Assembly: GCA_035559795.1 (NCBI GenBank)
Contig: DATMAR010000003.1
Coordinates: 1 to 64,000, forward strand
Direction of reading: 5' to 3'
Origin: Fimbriimonadales bacterium
GTDB lineage: Bacteria > Armatimonadota > Fimbriimonadia > Fimbriimonadales > ATM1
Length of the DNA stretch: 64,000 nucleotides
Both the position numbers and the translations under genes were made by a program. Shown here in pieces: positions 8,407 through 16,357 of this stretch (position 1 is its first letter; every line of letters begins with the position of its first letter). The notes under the pieces were generated by a model. That model was not told the origin of the DNA and did no database searches. It was given only the letters and a program-made list of their open reading frames with translations.

Positions 8407-9132
8407 TTATCCATACCATGCTTGAGCAGAAGGAACGGTGATTCGCTGGTTATCGACGTGCGCGATTAAATATCCTTCTTCCGAAACGCATTCTGCATCG
8501 GCAACTCTACCATTGGGCAACTTATATTTTTTCCCAGGTGTGCAATCGTATTTTTCCCAAAGAGGTCGCAAATCTTGGAAGGAGTGAGGTTCAGGAATTT
8601 CTTCGAGTGCACCAAGCAACGAAAAAGAATATTCTCGCGCTAATTGTTTCGAATCTTCCCCCACTTTTCTACCTTCCAAGACCAAAGATGTAGCGAAAGT
8701 TCGAATTTCTTCCGGAAACTCTCGAACGGTTAAATTCGCTCCTACTCCGATTACGGGAACGAGTTTTCCAGAAGGTTCTGTAACGAGTTCGCTGATGACC
8801 CCCCCTAATTTCTTTCCGTTCAAGATTAAATCGTTGGGCCAGGCTATTTGACAATCCAATGTTTTCGCTGCTGCAATGCTCACCGCCATTCCGAGCAGTT
8901 CTGGATGTTTCCAATCTGCGTAATCGTAAAGAGCGAACGACAAAGCAAGAGAAGAATCTTTAGGGCTGTACCAATTTCTGCCGAAACGCCCTCGACCAGC
9001 AGTTTGCTCGAAAGCAAGAATCGCACAAACAAGCGTATCTCCAACGCGAACACGTTTTATCAATTCCGTTTGTGTGGAGTCTATGCTTTCGACCTCCAAA
9101 ATTCCTCGCGAATTTTTCAAAACAGGTTTCAT
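8407..9132 (-). CDS. birA: Biotin--[acetyl-CoA carboxylase] ligase
   Basis: A 241-residue biotin protein ligase without the N-terminal helix-turn-helix of E. coli BirA, so it is a group I enzyme that modifies carboxylase BCCP but does not repress. The biotinyl-AMP loop GRGRFGRNW is at 46-54, WPND at 98-101, followed by NGKKLGG with the catalytic lysine. A small C-terminal SH3-like domain follows (LPNGRVADAECV). It starts 6 nt after the nadC stop, with GGAGGTG at the nadC 3' end as a likely ribosome site, so nadC and birA form one operon for two cofactor functions. Confidence 0.92.
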   Translation of the reverse strand: MKPVLKNSRGILEVESIDSTQTELIKRVRVGDTLVCAILAFEQTAGRGRFGRNWYSPKDSSLALSFALYDYADWKHPELLGMAVSIAAAKTLDCQIAWPNDLILNGKKLGGVISELVTEPSGKLVPVIGVGANLTVREFPEEIRTFATSLVLEGRKVGEDSKQLAREYSFSLLGALEEIPEPHSFQDLRPLWEKYDCTPGKKYKLPNGRVADAECVSEEGYLIAHVDNQRITVPSAQAWYG

Positions 9133-9138
9133 AAATCG

Positions 9139-10050
9139 TTATCGCACCTCCAGGTGGAAAGGGAGTGCAGGGGCGGAATGAGTGAGCATCCCCACCGAAA
9201 TAAAATCAACGCCCGTCTCGGCGATTTCCCGAACGTTTTCGAGGGTTACCCCCCCGCTTACTTCGATAAGCGCTCTTCCTTTGCAAAGGCTCACGGCATC
9301 TTTGATATCGCCGATGCTCATGTTGTCGAGCAGAACGATGTCTGCATTAGCCCATAGGGCTCGGTCTACTTGAGCGATTGTCGTACATTCCACTTCTATT
9401 TTCATGTTTTGAGGACCTCGTTCACGAACTCTTCGAATCGCCTCGGCAATCCCCCCCGCCGCGGCAATATGATTGTCTTTAATGAGAATTCCATCCGACA
9501 AAGTCATCCGATGGTTGTGTCCCCCCCCCACTCGAACGGCGTATTTTTCGAGAGAACGCAACCCGGGATGGGTTTTACGAGTGTCCATGATTTTCACTTT
9601 CGTTCCTCTAACGGCATCGACGAATTTTCTCGTGAGCGTGGCAATCCCTGAAAGATGCATGAGGAAATTCAATGCGGTGCGCTCGTTTTGCAGAAGTTCT
9701 CTCGAATTCAAGCGACCTACAAACACGATAGTGCCATGCTCTATGGGATCCCCATCCACTTTTCGATATTCGCAATATTCGTCGCTATTCGCCAACGGAG
9801 AGAGCAGGTCGAAAACGAACCCCAGCCCGCAAACTACCCCTTCGGCTTGAGCTTCGATAATGTAATTAGAAACCGAATCTTCAGGAACGGCTTCTCGTGT
9901 AGCATCTCCTAATGCGACGTCCTCCCAAAGCGCCGCGTCGCATATTTCCGCCCAGTGTAAAGGGGGATCGCCGTAAAAAGGTTCCACAGGTAGAAAATAA
10001 GCATATCCTATAAACGCATTCGGAATGAATTCCCAGCATAATTCACGCAT
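9139..10050 (-). CDS. nadC: Nicotinate-nucleotide pyrophosphorylase (carboxylating)
   Basis: Quinolinate phosphoribosyltransferase, the step that makes nicotinate mononucleotide in de novo NAD synthesis. Diagnostic stretches are ALWEDVALGDAT near the N-terminus, NFLMHLSGIAT, MDTRKTHPGLR (substrate-binding Arg/Lys), VGGGHNHR, IKDNHI and the EVEC and LLDNM strands of the barrel. The longest frame gives 303 residues with about 30 extra N-terminal residues compared with the family. Its ATG (10050-10048) would overlap the panC ATG (10049-10051) on the other strand. A downstream GTG in the LPVEPF stretch (about 9989) is an alternative start. birA follows 6 nt later. Confidence 0.9.
   Translation of the reverse strand: MRELCWEFIPNAFIGYAYFLPVEPFYGDPPLHWAEICDAALWEDVALGDATREAVPEDSVSNYIIEAQAEGVVCGLGFVFDLLSPLANSDEYCEYRKVDGDPIEHGTIVFVGRLNSRELLQNERTALNFLMHLSGIATLTRKFVDAVRGTKVKIMDTRKTHPGLRSLEKYAVRVGGGHNHRMTLSDGILIKDNHIAAAGGIAEAIRRVRERGPQNMKIEVECTTIAQVDRALWANADIVLLDNMSIGDIKDAVSLCKGRALIEVSGGVTLENVREIAETGVDFISVGMLTHSAPALPFHLEVR
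10037..10042 (+). promoter_or_regulatory. Possible -10 element for leaderless panC
   Basis: CATAAT ends 6 nt before the panC ATG and there is no Shine-Dalgarno sequence, a spacing that would give a leaderless mRNA. It lies inside nadC if nadC starts at 10050. Confidence 0.35.
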
Positions 10051-10912
10051 GCAACTCGTGCGAACAGCCAGCGAACTTTCGGAGGCGATTCTTATGAGAA
10101 AGGGTCCGGTTTTTTTCGTGCCTACGATGGGATATCTTCATGAGGGACACCTAAGCCTCCTGCGAATGGCTGCTCGGGACTGCGAGGAGTACGAACCTCG
10201 AGGCACAGTCGTTATGTCGCTTTTCGTAAACCCTACGCAATTCAACGACCCCAAAGACTTAGCGACTTATCCCCGGGATGAAGAGCGCGACGTCCGGCTC
10301 GCTGAGAGTGCGGGATGCGATGTAGTTTTCGCGCCATCCGTGGAGGAAATTTATCCCGAAGGGCTTCACGGGACTACGGTGCATGTTCCAGAAGTGACGG
10401 AACGCTGGGAAGGAGAGTTTCGTCCTGGACATTTCGTCGGAGTGGCAACGGTGGTTGCAAAGTTGTTCAATTTGGTGATTCCCGATTTTGCGTATTTCGG
10501 AGAAAAGGATTGGCAACAATGTCGCGTGATTGCGAAGATGGTTCACGATTTGCGCATGCCTGTCAATTTGAAATTCGGGAAAACGGTGCGCGAATCGGAT
10601 GGGTTAGCGATGTCTTCGAGAAACGCTTTGTTGCCTCCCGAGGCTCGTTCCCGAGCGCCGGTTCTTTATACTACGCTTTGCGCCTGTGCGGAAGATTATT
10701 CGAGGGGAATGCCTCCCCGCGAAGCGGAACAGCGAGCGAGGGAACGATTGTTACAGTCGAAGTTTTCCAAAGTGGATTATATTGCGATTGTGGACGAAGA
10801 GAGTTTAGAGCCTGTAGAGAGTTCGAATCATCCAAAGGCTCGAGTGCTCGGCGCAGCGCATATCGGGGGGGTTCGATTGATAGATAATGTTTCTGTTGAC
10901 GAGAAGGACTAA
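10049..10912 (+). CDS. panC: Pantothenate synthetase
   Basis: A 287-residue enzyme joining pantoate and beta-alanine with ATP in the cytoplasm. The chosen ATG gives MQLVRTASEL, the usual family start; an in-frame ATG at 10025 adds eight atypical residues. Motifs: PTMGYLHEGHLSLL with HEGH at 31-34, SLFVNPTQF, YPRDEERD, FRPGHFVGVATVVAKLFN, FGEKDWQQ and the KMSKS-like MSSRN loop. panB, the preceding pathway enzyme, is also in this window (34.3-35.1 kb, minus strand). Divergent from nadC. Confidence 0.95.
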   Translation: MQLVRTASELSEAILMRKGPVFFVPTMGYLHEGHLSLLRMAARDCEEYEPRGTVVMSLFVNPTQFNDPKDLATYPRDEERDVRLAESAGCDVVFAPSVEEIYPEGLHGTTVHVPEVTERWEGEFRPGHFVGVATVVAKLFNLVIPDFAYFGEKDWQQCRVIAKMVHDLRMPVNLKFGKTVRESDGLAMSSRNALLPPEARSRAPVLYTTLCACAEDYSRGMPPREAEQRARERLLQSKFSKVDYIAIVDEESLEPVESSNHPKARVLGAAHIGGVRLIDNVSVDEKD

Positions 10913-10973
10913 AGCAGCATGTGCAGGCACTCCGGGCATCGATTCCTCTTTCGCTCCCAAACGGGTTTTACCC

Positions 10974-11004
10974 TTGCACTTTTATGCATTTTTCGAGTTA
11001 GAAT
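10974..11004 (+). promoter_or_regulatory. Promoter for the small membrane protein
   Basis: TTGCAC (10974-10979) and TAGAAT (10999-11004) are separated by 19 nt. The ATG follows 6 nt after the -10, so transcription would start at or next to the start codon. Confidence 0.5.
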
Positions 11005-11010
11005 AATTCT

Positions 11011-11145
11011 ATGGACGTATTGGTAACTATCTCGCAGATCATCCCAGAAAGTCCCTATCAATTCGGTCGAATGTTCGGGACAATTTTGCTCGTTCTATTG
11101 GTGATCCTCATTGTATGGAAAATCTTCAATAAACAGCAGCGCTGA
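11011..11145 (+). CDS. 44-residue single-pass membrane protein
   Basis: A short frame ATG-TGA of 44 codons. A 15-residue hydrophobic helix (MFGTILLVLLVILIV) is followed by a basic tail WKIFNKQQR. Polar residues SQIIPESPYQFGR precede it. The placement right behind a promoter-like TTGCAC/TAGAAT pair, with no ribosome site, supports a leaderless small gene. Function unknown. It lies between panC and a convergent aminotransferase. Confidence 0.5.
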   Translation: MDVLVTISQIIPESPYQFGRMFGTILLVLLVILIVWKIFNKQQR

Positions 11146-11198
11146 TAAATTTATTTTTCTATATCGTTACCTACGTGAAAGTCAAGTTCACGTAAAAA

Positions 11199-12461
11199 CT
11201 ACCCAATCCCTTTCCTCGCCGCCTCTAACATCGCCTCTGCAAAAAAGTCAATCTCCGAAACCGTCGTATACACGTTCGGCGAGATGCGGATTCCTTTATA
11301 GTCGTCGCTCGTAATCGTGGTTACGAAAATTCGTTTCTTATCCCACAACCAGTTCGCGAGTTTTTCCGGTTCGATTTCCTCTATCTCCACTGTAATCAGC
11401 CCGCAAGAATCTCTGCGACCGAGGTTCGTGTGAAAACGAACATTTTTCTCTTCTCGCAATTTGCGAGTCCAGCGTTCTTGCAAATAACGGAGTCGCGCAT
11501 ATTTTCGCTCGATTCCAATCATTTCATGGAATGTCAATGCCTCTGCAATCGCGTTATGATTCGCCGCAGGATGAGTGCCGATTTCTTCGAACTTGCGAAT
11601 ATCTTTCTTCTGTTCTGCCGTTGCAGCCATCAAGGGCCACAAGTTTTCGATTTTTTCTTTGCGTACGTATAGAAAACCCGTCCCCACCGGAGCGAGCAGC
11701 CATTTATGCAAAGAACTTCCATAGTAATCGCAACCTAAATCGTCACGATGAAAAGGAATATGCGCGAAGGCGTGCGCTCCGTCTACGATTACCGGAATTC
11801 CGCGCTCTTTCCCGAGACGCACAATCTCACGAACCGGATAAATCTGTCCATTCAAAAAAATCACATGGCAAACCAAAATCAATTTCGTTTTCGGAGTGAT
11901 CGCTTGCGCAATCGCATTCACTAACTCTTTATGAGAGCGAGGAAGATGAGGCACTTTCGCCTGCACTAATTTGATTCCTTCGCGCATTTCGCGTTGCTTA
12001 ATCGTGTTTATCATGCGCGGATAATCTTGCGTGGTCGTGAGAATCTCGTCACCGGGTTGCAAATCGAAACCGAACAGGCAAATTTCCAACGCTTCACTCG
12101 CGTTTCTTGTAATGGCAATTTCTTCGGAATCGCATCCGAAGGATTTCGCCAATCGCGTACGCACCGATTCGATCTGCGGTTCTAAATGTCTCCACATGAA
12201 ATAACTCGGTGCTTGGTTGCCGTACTCTAACGCTCGGCGCAACGCATCCTGAACGACTCGGGGTGAGGGGCAAACACCTCCGTTGTTGAGATTAATCATC
12301 GTGCGGTCGAGCGCGAATGCCTGCTGGATTTGCACCCAAAACTCTTCATCCTCAGGCAAACCTTCGAAACGAGAGACCAGCCGCTCTACCATATCCAGTG
12401 TTTCGTTTCGAAAAGCGACCATCCCCATCGCGCTCATCAAGAATGCTCTACGGGTCATCAT
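11199..12461 (-). CDS. Class V aminotransferase-fold PLP enzyme with Tat-like leader
   Basis: 420 residues. The N-terminus MMTRRAFLMSAMGMVAF has a twin-arginine and a hydrophobic stretch, so export by Tat is plausible. The rest is a fold-type I PLP enzyme: NLNNGG near 57-62, TRNASEAL (118-125), VDGAH with the PLP aspartate about D227, and SSLHKW with the Schiff-base lysine K253. This order matches isopenicillin-N epimerase and cysteine desulfurase-like proteins of the class V group. Substrate unknown. A cytoplasmic enzyme starting further downstream is an alternative, but the RR-AFLM stretch resembles other secreted members of this family. Confidence 0.82.
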   Translation of the reverse strand: MMTRRAFLMSAMGMVAFRNETLDMVERLVSRFEGLPEDEEFWVQIQQAFALDRTMINLNNGGVCPSPRVVQDALRRALEYGNQAPSYFMWRHLEPQIESVRTRLAKSFGCDSEEIAITRNASEALEICLFGFDLQPGDEILTTTQDYPRMINTIKQREMREGIKLVQAKVPHLPRSHKELVNAIAQAITPKTKLILVCHVIFLNGQIYPVREIVRLGKERGIPVIVDGAHAFAHIPFHRDDLGCDYYGSSLHKWLLAPVGTGFLYVRKEKIENLWPLMAATAEQKKDIRKFEEIGTHPAANHNAIAEALTFHEMIGIERKYARLRYLQERWTRKLREEKNVRFHTNLGRRDSCGLITVEIEEIEPEKLANWLWDKKRIFVTTITSDDYKGIRISPNVYTTVSEIDFFAEAMLEAARKGIG

Positions 12462-12549
12462 GCCTTTTCTTTCGATTTTATGAGAATAGTTTCCTTTGAA
12501 AATTATTAAGGTTAGCCGAGCGATTTCTCAATTTATTTACTCTTTTTAT

Positions 12550-12575
12550 GCCTCAACAGCTCCTGCTGTTGAGGC
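12550..12575 (+). repeat. Hairpin repeat family A, copy 4
   Basis: A perfect palindrome identical to the 8220 copy, followed by TTTCTTTT. There is no plus-strand gene upstream for it to terminate. Confidence 0.75.
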
Positions 12576-12586
12576 TTTCTTTTGAT

Positions 12587-12625
12587 CCCTCCGTAAGGTT
12601 CCCCCTGCTTACGCAAGGGGAACAG
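12587..12625 (+). repeat. Hairpin repeat family B, copy 2
   Basis: CCCTCCGTAA lead, GGTTCCCC, then GGGGAAC 12 nt later, followed by AGGTTTTTT. Confidence 0.7.
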
Positions 12626-12715
12626 GTTTTTTATTGAAAGGCTCGCATCGAATTCTTGGGTTTTAATTGAAAGATTGCATAGAATTTAGCGAGGAAATGG
12701 GTAAGAAGTTGAAAA

Positions 12716-12737
12716 TCGCACCTTACGGAGCTCCCAC
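12716..12737 (-). repeat. REP-like palindrome (family C, copy 2)
   Basis: On the minus strand it reads GTGGGAGCTCC-GTAA-GGTGCGA, a diverged copy with the same GTAA loop. Confidence 0.6.
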
Positions 12738-12769
12738 GAGTCGAAAAAATCAACAATCCGGGTTCCCCT

Positions 12770-12809
12770 TGGAGCGAAGCGAAGAGGGGGAACCTCTAAG
12801 GAGGGGGTG
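12770..12809 (-). repeat. Hairpin repeat family B, inverted copy
   Basis: GGTTCCCC and GGGGAACC arms flank GAGCGAAGCGAAGA. The ACCCCCTCC lead appears reverse-complemented at the right end (AGGAGGGGGT). Confidence 0.6.
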
Positions 12810-12881
12810 AAATAAATCTCTTTGCCTCAAAAAATGCTTTATTTTTCATATACAACGAAAAAATTTAGTCCTTCTATTTGA

Positions 12882-12923
12882 CCCCCTCCGTAAGGTTCCC
12901 CCTGATTGCGTAAGGGGAACCGG
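12882..12923 (+). repeat. Hairpin repeat family B, copy 3
   Basis: CCCCCTCCGTAA lead with intact GGTTCCCC/GGGGAACC arms. Confidence 0.7.
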
Positions 12924-12941
12924 GGGGATTTATATATACTT

Positions 12942-13244
12942 CTACTTCGATGCGTCGAATTCGATTTCGACAACCTCTACATCCGGCGCATACTTTCGAG
13001 CGAGCATGCCTATCAAGGCACTCAGAAATTGCCATTCGGCGCCTTCTTTCCTCGGAGTTCGAATTTCGCCGGTAATGACACCGCTTTTATAGGACCAATT
13101 CATATATCCTGGATATCTTTTGTGCACGACCCTCTTTCCCCCCCTTTCGAGAGCGAAGGTACGTAACTCGCCGGTTTTCATCGCTTTGCTCATTACACGG
13201 AACAAATTCGACCCAGGTCGCTCGACGATTCGAAGCATAATCAT
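12942..13244 (-). CDS. Hypothetical protein, 100 residues
   Basis: No family recognised. Alternating strands and one C-terminal helix (WQFLSALIGMLARKY) suggest a small globular alpha/beta protein. The sequence is mixed-charge with neither signal peptide nor membrane segment. GGGGG lies 6-10 nt before the ATG at 13244; a second ATG follows two codons later. Codon use resembles neighbouring native genes. Confidence 0.55.
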   Translation of the reverse strand: MIMLRIVERPGSNLFRVMSKAMKTGELRTFALERGGKRVVHKRYPGYMNWSYKSGVITGEIRTPRKEGAEWQFLSALIGMLARKYAPDVEVVEIEFDASK

Positions 13245-13368
13245 TTTTTCCCCCTATTGCTGGACGAGCGTTATATTTTAGCATTCTTCTCAGTTTTCGC
13301 GCCTCACATTCTCCCATCATGAAGGTTTCATCGAGATTCTGTCGATCTCCAAAAAGGCGACTACGATA

Positions 13369-13806
13369 ATGAGGCTTAAAAAACCAAAAAATCGGGAACT
13401 TTTCTTGAAGTGGGGTTTGTTGGTTATTCACATGGAAAAAACTTATAAATGGAAAGAAGGGATAGTTATCGTGTTGTTTAATGACCAAGACCGTCCCTTG
13501 TCCGAGAAGACTCTAATTTCGAGAAAAAACGCAGAGGTAATTCATAATCTTCTTTCTCAGATGGATCCACCTTATTCCTTTGTAAATACTATAGCGCAAA
13601 TTGTAACAATGAAAGAAGCAATAGAAAACGCTCTAAACGAAGGTAAGTCCGAATTCCATATTTACATTCCCACAAAACTGGGACAAATTATAATAAGAGT
13701 TGGAGAAAGAGAAATAGCGAAGACTCAAGATGAAGCAGAAAGAGTGGAGATTGAAAATACATTATATCTTATAAAAAAGGTCGTGGAAACCAGAACAGAC
13801 GAGTAG
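13369..13806 (+). CDS. Hypothetical protein, up to 145 residues
   Basis: Not recognised. Start uncertain: ATG 13369 gives 145 residues, ATG 13432 gives 124 beginning MEKTYKWKEG; neither has a strong ribosome site. The predicted fold is strand-rich (EGIVIVLFND, FHIYIPTKLGQIIIRV) with a charged C-terminal helix. The gene is clearly more AT-rich than its neighbours. It faces the PEP-CTERM gene convergently with about 40 nt between stops. Confidence 0.5.
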   Translation: MRLKKPKNRELFLKWGLLVIHMEKTYKWKEGIVIVLFNDQDRPLSEKTLISRKNAEVIHNLLSQMDPPYSFVNTIAQIVTMKEAIENALNEGKSEFHIYIPTKLGQIIIRVGEREIAKTQDEAERVEIENTLYLIKKVVETRTDE

Positions 13807-13848
13807 AATTGTAGAACCCTGAAAGCAAAGTCAACCCGGTCATTTTTA

Positions 13849-15099
13849 TCACTCATGCCTTCTACGCGCTTTTCTCTGTCGCAATGCCAGATACGTAATT
13901 CCCCCCCCTATTATTACGACTGTAGCAGGCTCGGGGACTGACTCCGAGACAGCCATCGTAATAAGCGCTCGCGCTTTCTTTCCCTTCAGATAATATAATT
14001 CGTGCTTACCAGACTTTTCCTTTTCGATCATTCCTTCATGGATTAAATTGCCAGATTTACTGTCCTCCTGATTAGGGTCACCCATATACTGAACAACGGT
14101 TTTACCGTCTTGCATGTAAAGTCCCGTAACCGTAACCATATGGCCACGGTCGTCGTAAAACATTCCGAGCTCTATATCCTCACCGTTTTCGAATTCCCTT
14201 GCAAGCCATTTCGTAACGTCCCCCCCTTCTTCCGGTTGAATGTCCAATGTTCCTTTCTTTATTTCTGCAACGGCGTTTCCTGGGTAATCCCAAATTTTAG
14301 TCGTCATACCTTTATGAAAGCGCTTCGAATATGCCGCCTTATTAACGATTCGCTGTGCATTGTTCTTTTCATTTTCTGACTCATGATAATACCTGCCAGC
14401 TACACCTGCCTTGACTAAGTCTTTATATATCTTCTGCGCATCTTTATCTACACCGAGTTTGTACTCACGATTCAACCAATCGAGGCTTCGTGCAAACGCT
14501 CCCGCCATGCAGTGCTTCGGTCTCTCTTCGACCGTGTTCATTTTGCGTGGGGGACCAATAGGACTCGCTTCTTCTTGCGCTTTGTGGCCTGCTGGTGCGC
14601 CAGGGTTAAACACTGCATGACCTGCTCCTGTCATATCTGGATCATCGAACTTCCAAACCGTATCCACTACGTCTGCAAACTCAAAAGTCCCTGTCGGTGT
14701 ATCCGACAGCGGATCTGGCGTAACGGAAACGTAAAAGAATGTGCTCTGCCAGTCAGTGCCAACTGTAAAGTCGAGTTCCTCCAAATTTATGTCGATCGAA
14801 AGCGATTGTTCACCTTCATATCCATCCTCAATTCCAAATAATGGTAAGTTCTGTGTAACCCAAGCAGGTTCATCATCCATCGAGTTTGCAAGAGAAAGGT
14901 TCAAATAATAAGTTTCTTCATCCGGAATGTAGGAAAAAGAAAAGCCACCCCATAACGAGTTACTTTGACTCCCACCTGCCCACGAGTCCCAATCCACCTG
15001 ATAAAAATTAAGGTCGCTAACAATAGGCTGGCACCACGCAAAGCGCACCAACCAACCTAAAGCAAATGCGAGAAAACCTCCCCGAGAAAATATAATCAT
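13849..15099 (-). CDS. PEP-CTERM surface protein with papain-like triad
   Basis: 416 residues. A signal peptide is at 1-23 (hydrophobic, ending AWC/Q). A C-terminal sorting tail consists of VPEP, a hydrophobic span and the basic end RQRKARRR, the PEP-CTERM signal recognised by exosortase. The N-terminal third is a strand-rich domain. The middle contains HCMAGAFARSLDWLN (C197) and DDRGHMVTVTGLY (H320), then YMGDPNQ (D341/N343). The order Cys-His-Asp with these flanks looks like a papain/C39-type fold, so I infer a secreted cysteine peptidase or transglutaminase-like domain. Activity is unproven. Convergent with the small hypothetical gene downstream. Confidence 0.78.
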   Translation of the reverse strand: MIIFSRGGFLAFALGWLVRFAWCQPIVSDLNFYQVDWDSWAGGSQSNSLWGGFSFSYIPDEETYYLNLSLANSMDDEPAWVTQNLPLFGIEDGYEGEQSLSIDINLEELDFTVGTDWQSTFFYVSVTPDPLSDTPTGTFEFADVVDTVWKFDDPDMTGAGHAVFNPGAPAGHKAQEEASPIGPPRKMNTVEERPKHCMAGAFARSLDWLNREYKLGVDKDAQKIYKDLVKAGVAGRYYHESENEKNNAQRIVNKAAYSKRFHKGMTTKIWDYPGNAVAEIKKGTLDIQPEEGGDVTKWLAREFENGEDIELGMFYDDRGHMVTVTGLYMQDGKTVVQYMGDPNQEDSKSGNLIHEGMIEKEKSGKHELYYLKGKKARALITMAVSESVPEPATVVIIGGGITYLALRQRKARRRHE

Positions 15100-15183
15100 A
15101 GAATCATTCTAACACACAAAAAGCAATTTTCGAAAAAAAGTTTGAAGTAAATTTCATAATCCCCACCCCGCGATGAAATAGAT

Positions 15184-15663
15184 TTATCGGCAATGCGAAC
15201 ACGTACCGGCGACTTCGATGCGAGTACTCTCTAAAAGAAAACCTTGTCGAGATGCTGATGCAGAAATCTCCGAAAAGGCGGGATTAGGAACGGGAATCTC
15301 CTCGACACATCCGCATTTCCGACAAACGAGATGCTCCGTTTGATGTTTCCCGCGCTCCGCGCTCGTACATGCTAAATATCCGTCCACCAATCCGACATGG
15401 TGCGCAAGCCCTGCCTCTACTAATGAAGCCAAAATGCGATACACACTCACCACATCTATCTTCTGTCCCTGGCTCAGAACATAGTCTCGAATCTGATATG
15501 CCCCCAGCGGTTTTCTCGTTGAGGCCAAAACTTTCAATACCAACTTACGGGGGCGAGTAATTCGCAAGCCGAGACTCTTTAGGTGGGAAAGTGCGATTTC
15601 TTCGTACCTTGCGGCCTCTTCAGCCTCTATGATATTACAAGTTTCGCGTTCTAACTTATTCAT
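15184..15663 (-). CDS. Fur-family metal-responsive repressor
   Basis: 159 residues. A winged helix occupies about 25-90 (RITRPRKLVLKVLAS, VSVYRILASLVEAGLAHHV). The dimerisation domain has HQTEHLVCRKCG and a C-terminal CSHC, giving two CxxC pairs (C114/C117, C155/C158) that would bind structural zinc. The HxxxHxxC spacing fits Zur or PerR/Fur; which metal it senses cannot be decided. The start region AGATAGCCAAAAATGAATA is shared with the histidine kinase gene at 19505. No iron or zinc transport gene is adjacent. Confidence 0.88.
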   Translation of the reverse strand: MNKLERETCNIIEAEEAARYEEIALSHLKSLGLRITRPRKLVLKVLASTRKPLGAYQIRDYVLSQGQKIDVVSVYRILASLVEAGLAHHVGLVDGYLACTSAERGKHQTEHLVCRKCGCVEEIPVPNPAFSEISASASRQGFLLESTRIEVAGTCSHCR

Positions 15664-15861
15664 TTTTGGCTATCTCTCCATCTGATTATGCCCCAGACTG
15701 AACATTTCGCTGTTGGAGCACTCGACTTCACGCCTTTATAATCCTTTATTTTTGTGAGAAAAAATCCCGAAAAAAGGCTGAAATTCCCCTCAATTCGTGA
15801 TAGACTTGAACTTGACCTGAAAACTCTGCTCCGGGCAACGGAGTGAAATCGGAGGTGTGAA

Positions 15862-16059
15862 TTGAAGTTTTATAACGTGAAGACGAAGTCTTTCGTGGAA
15901 GTTCCCGACAGTTCTGTAAAGAAAAAGAAAATGCCTCGGAAAACGAAAGCGGGTACGACTCAGATTCGGTACGCATTCGTTGCCGAACACAACGGGACGA
16001 AGCTCTATAAATTCGTGAGTGAAGCGGATTATAAAAAGCTGAACGCCCCAGAGATCTAA
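15862..16059 (+). CDS. Small basic hypothetical protein (TTG start)
   Basis: 65 residues starting at TTG 15862, chosen because GGAGGTG ends 4 nt upstream and no ATG is available. It is Lys-rich in the middle (VKKKKMPRKTK) with a strand-turn pattern (TQIRYAFVAEHNGTKLYKFVSEADYKKL). No family recognised. A hairpin terminator follows at 16083-16106, supporting a real transcription unit. Confidence 0.6.
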   Translation: MKFYNVKTKSFVEVPDSSVKKKKMPRKTKAGTTQIRYAFVAEHNGTKLYKFVSEADYKKLNAPEI

Positions 16060-16082
16060 CGAGAAAGATTCGTTTTTTTGAC

Positions 16083-16106
16083 AGCCGTCAGAGCAATCTG
16101 GCGGCT
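16083..16106 (+). terminator. Rho-independent terminator
   Basis: A 10-bp stem AGCCGTCAGA/TCTGGCGGCT (one G-T pair), GCAA loop, followed by the T-rich ATTCTTCTTTTTC. It ends the small TTG-start gene and overlaps the stop of the opposing gene. Confidence 0.7.
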
Positions 16107-16335
16107 ATTCTTCTTCTTTTTCTTGCGCCTTTCCGGGGTCGGGGCTTCGTTGAGGGGGCATCGGAGTTGGGCGAACCGGTTGCGGTTCTTTAGTGTTTTG
16201 CTTGATGAGTGTCCCTTTTGCACCTTCAAAAGGAGAGCTAGGATTCGCAAAAACCCAAACGAGGAAAATGATCAAAATAATCAAAACGAGAAAGGCAATT
16301 TTCTGCCAAGGTTCTGCTTCTCTCCACGCTTTCAT
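16105..16335 (-). CDS. Small single-pass membrane protein
   Basis: 76 residues. A transmembrane helix is at about 13-30 (IAFLVLIILIIFLVWVF), followed by a proline- and glutamate-rich tail (PQPVRPTPMPPQRSP, EKEEE) that is probably periplasmic and unstructured. It begins 22 nt after the thioredoxin-fold gene and is the last member of the kinase-regulator-thioredoxin cluster. Function unknown. Confidence 0.6.
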   Translation of the reverse strand: MKAWREAEPWQKIAFLVLIILIIFLVWVFANPSSPFEGAKGTLIKQNTKEPQPVRPTPMPPQRSPDPGKAQEKEEE

Positions 16336-16357
16336 ATCTCGAGATTACCTTGTGCTA

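Larger units (their letters stand above)
12462..12941. other. Repeat-rich gene-free spacer
   Basis: No gene is seen. It contains one family A hairpin, three family B copies (one inverted) and one family C REP-like element in an otherwise AT-rich sequence. Confidence 0.7.
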
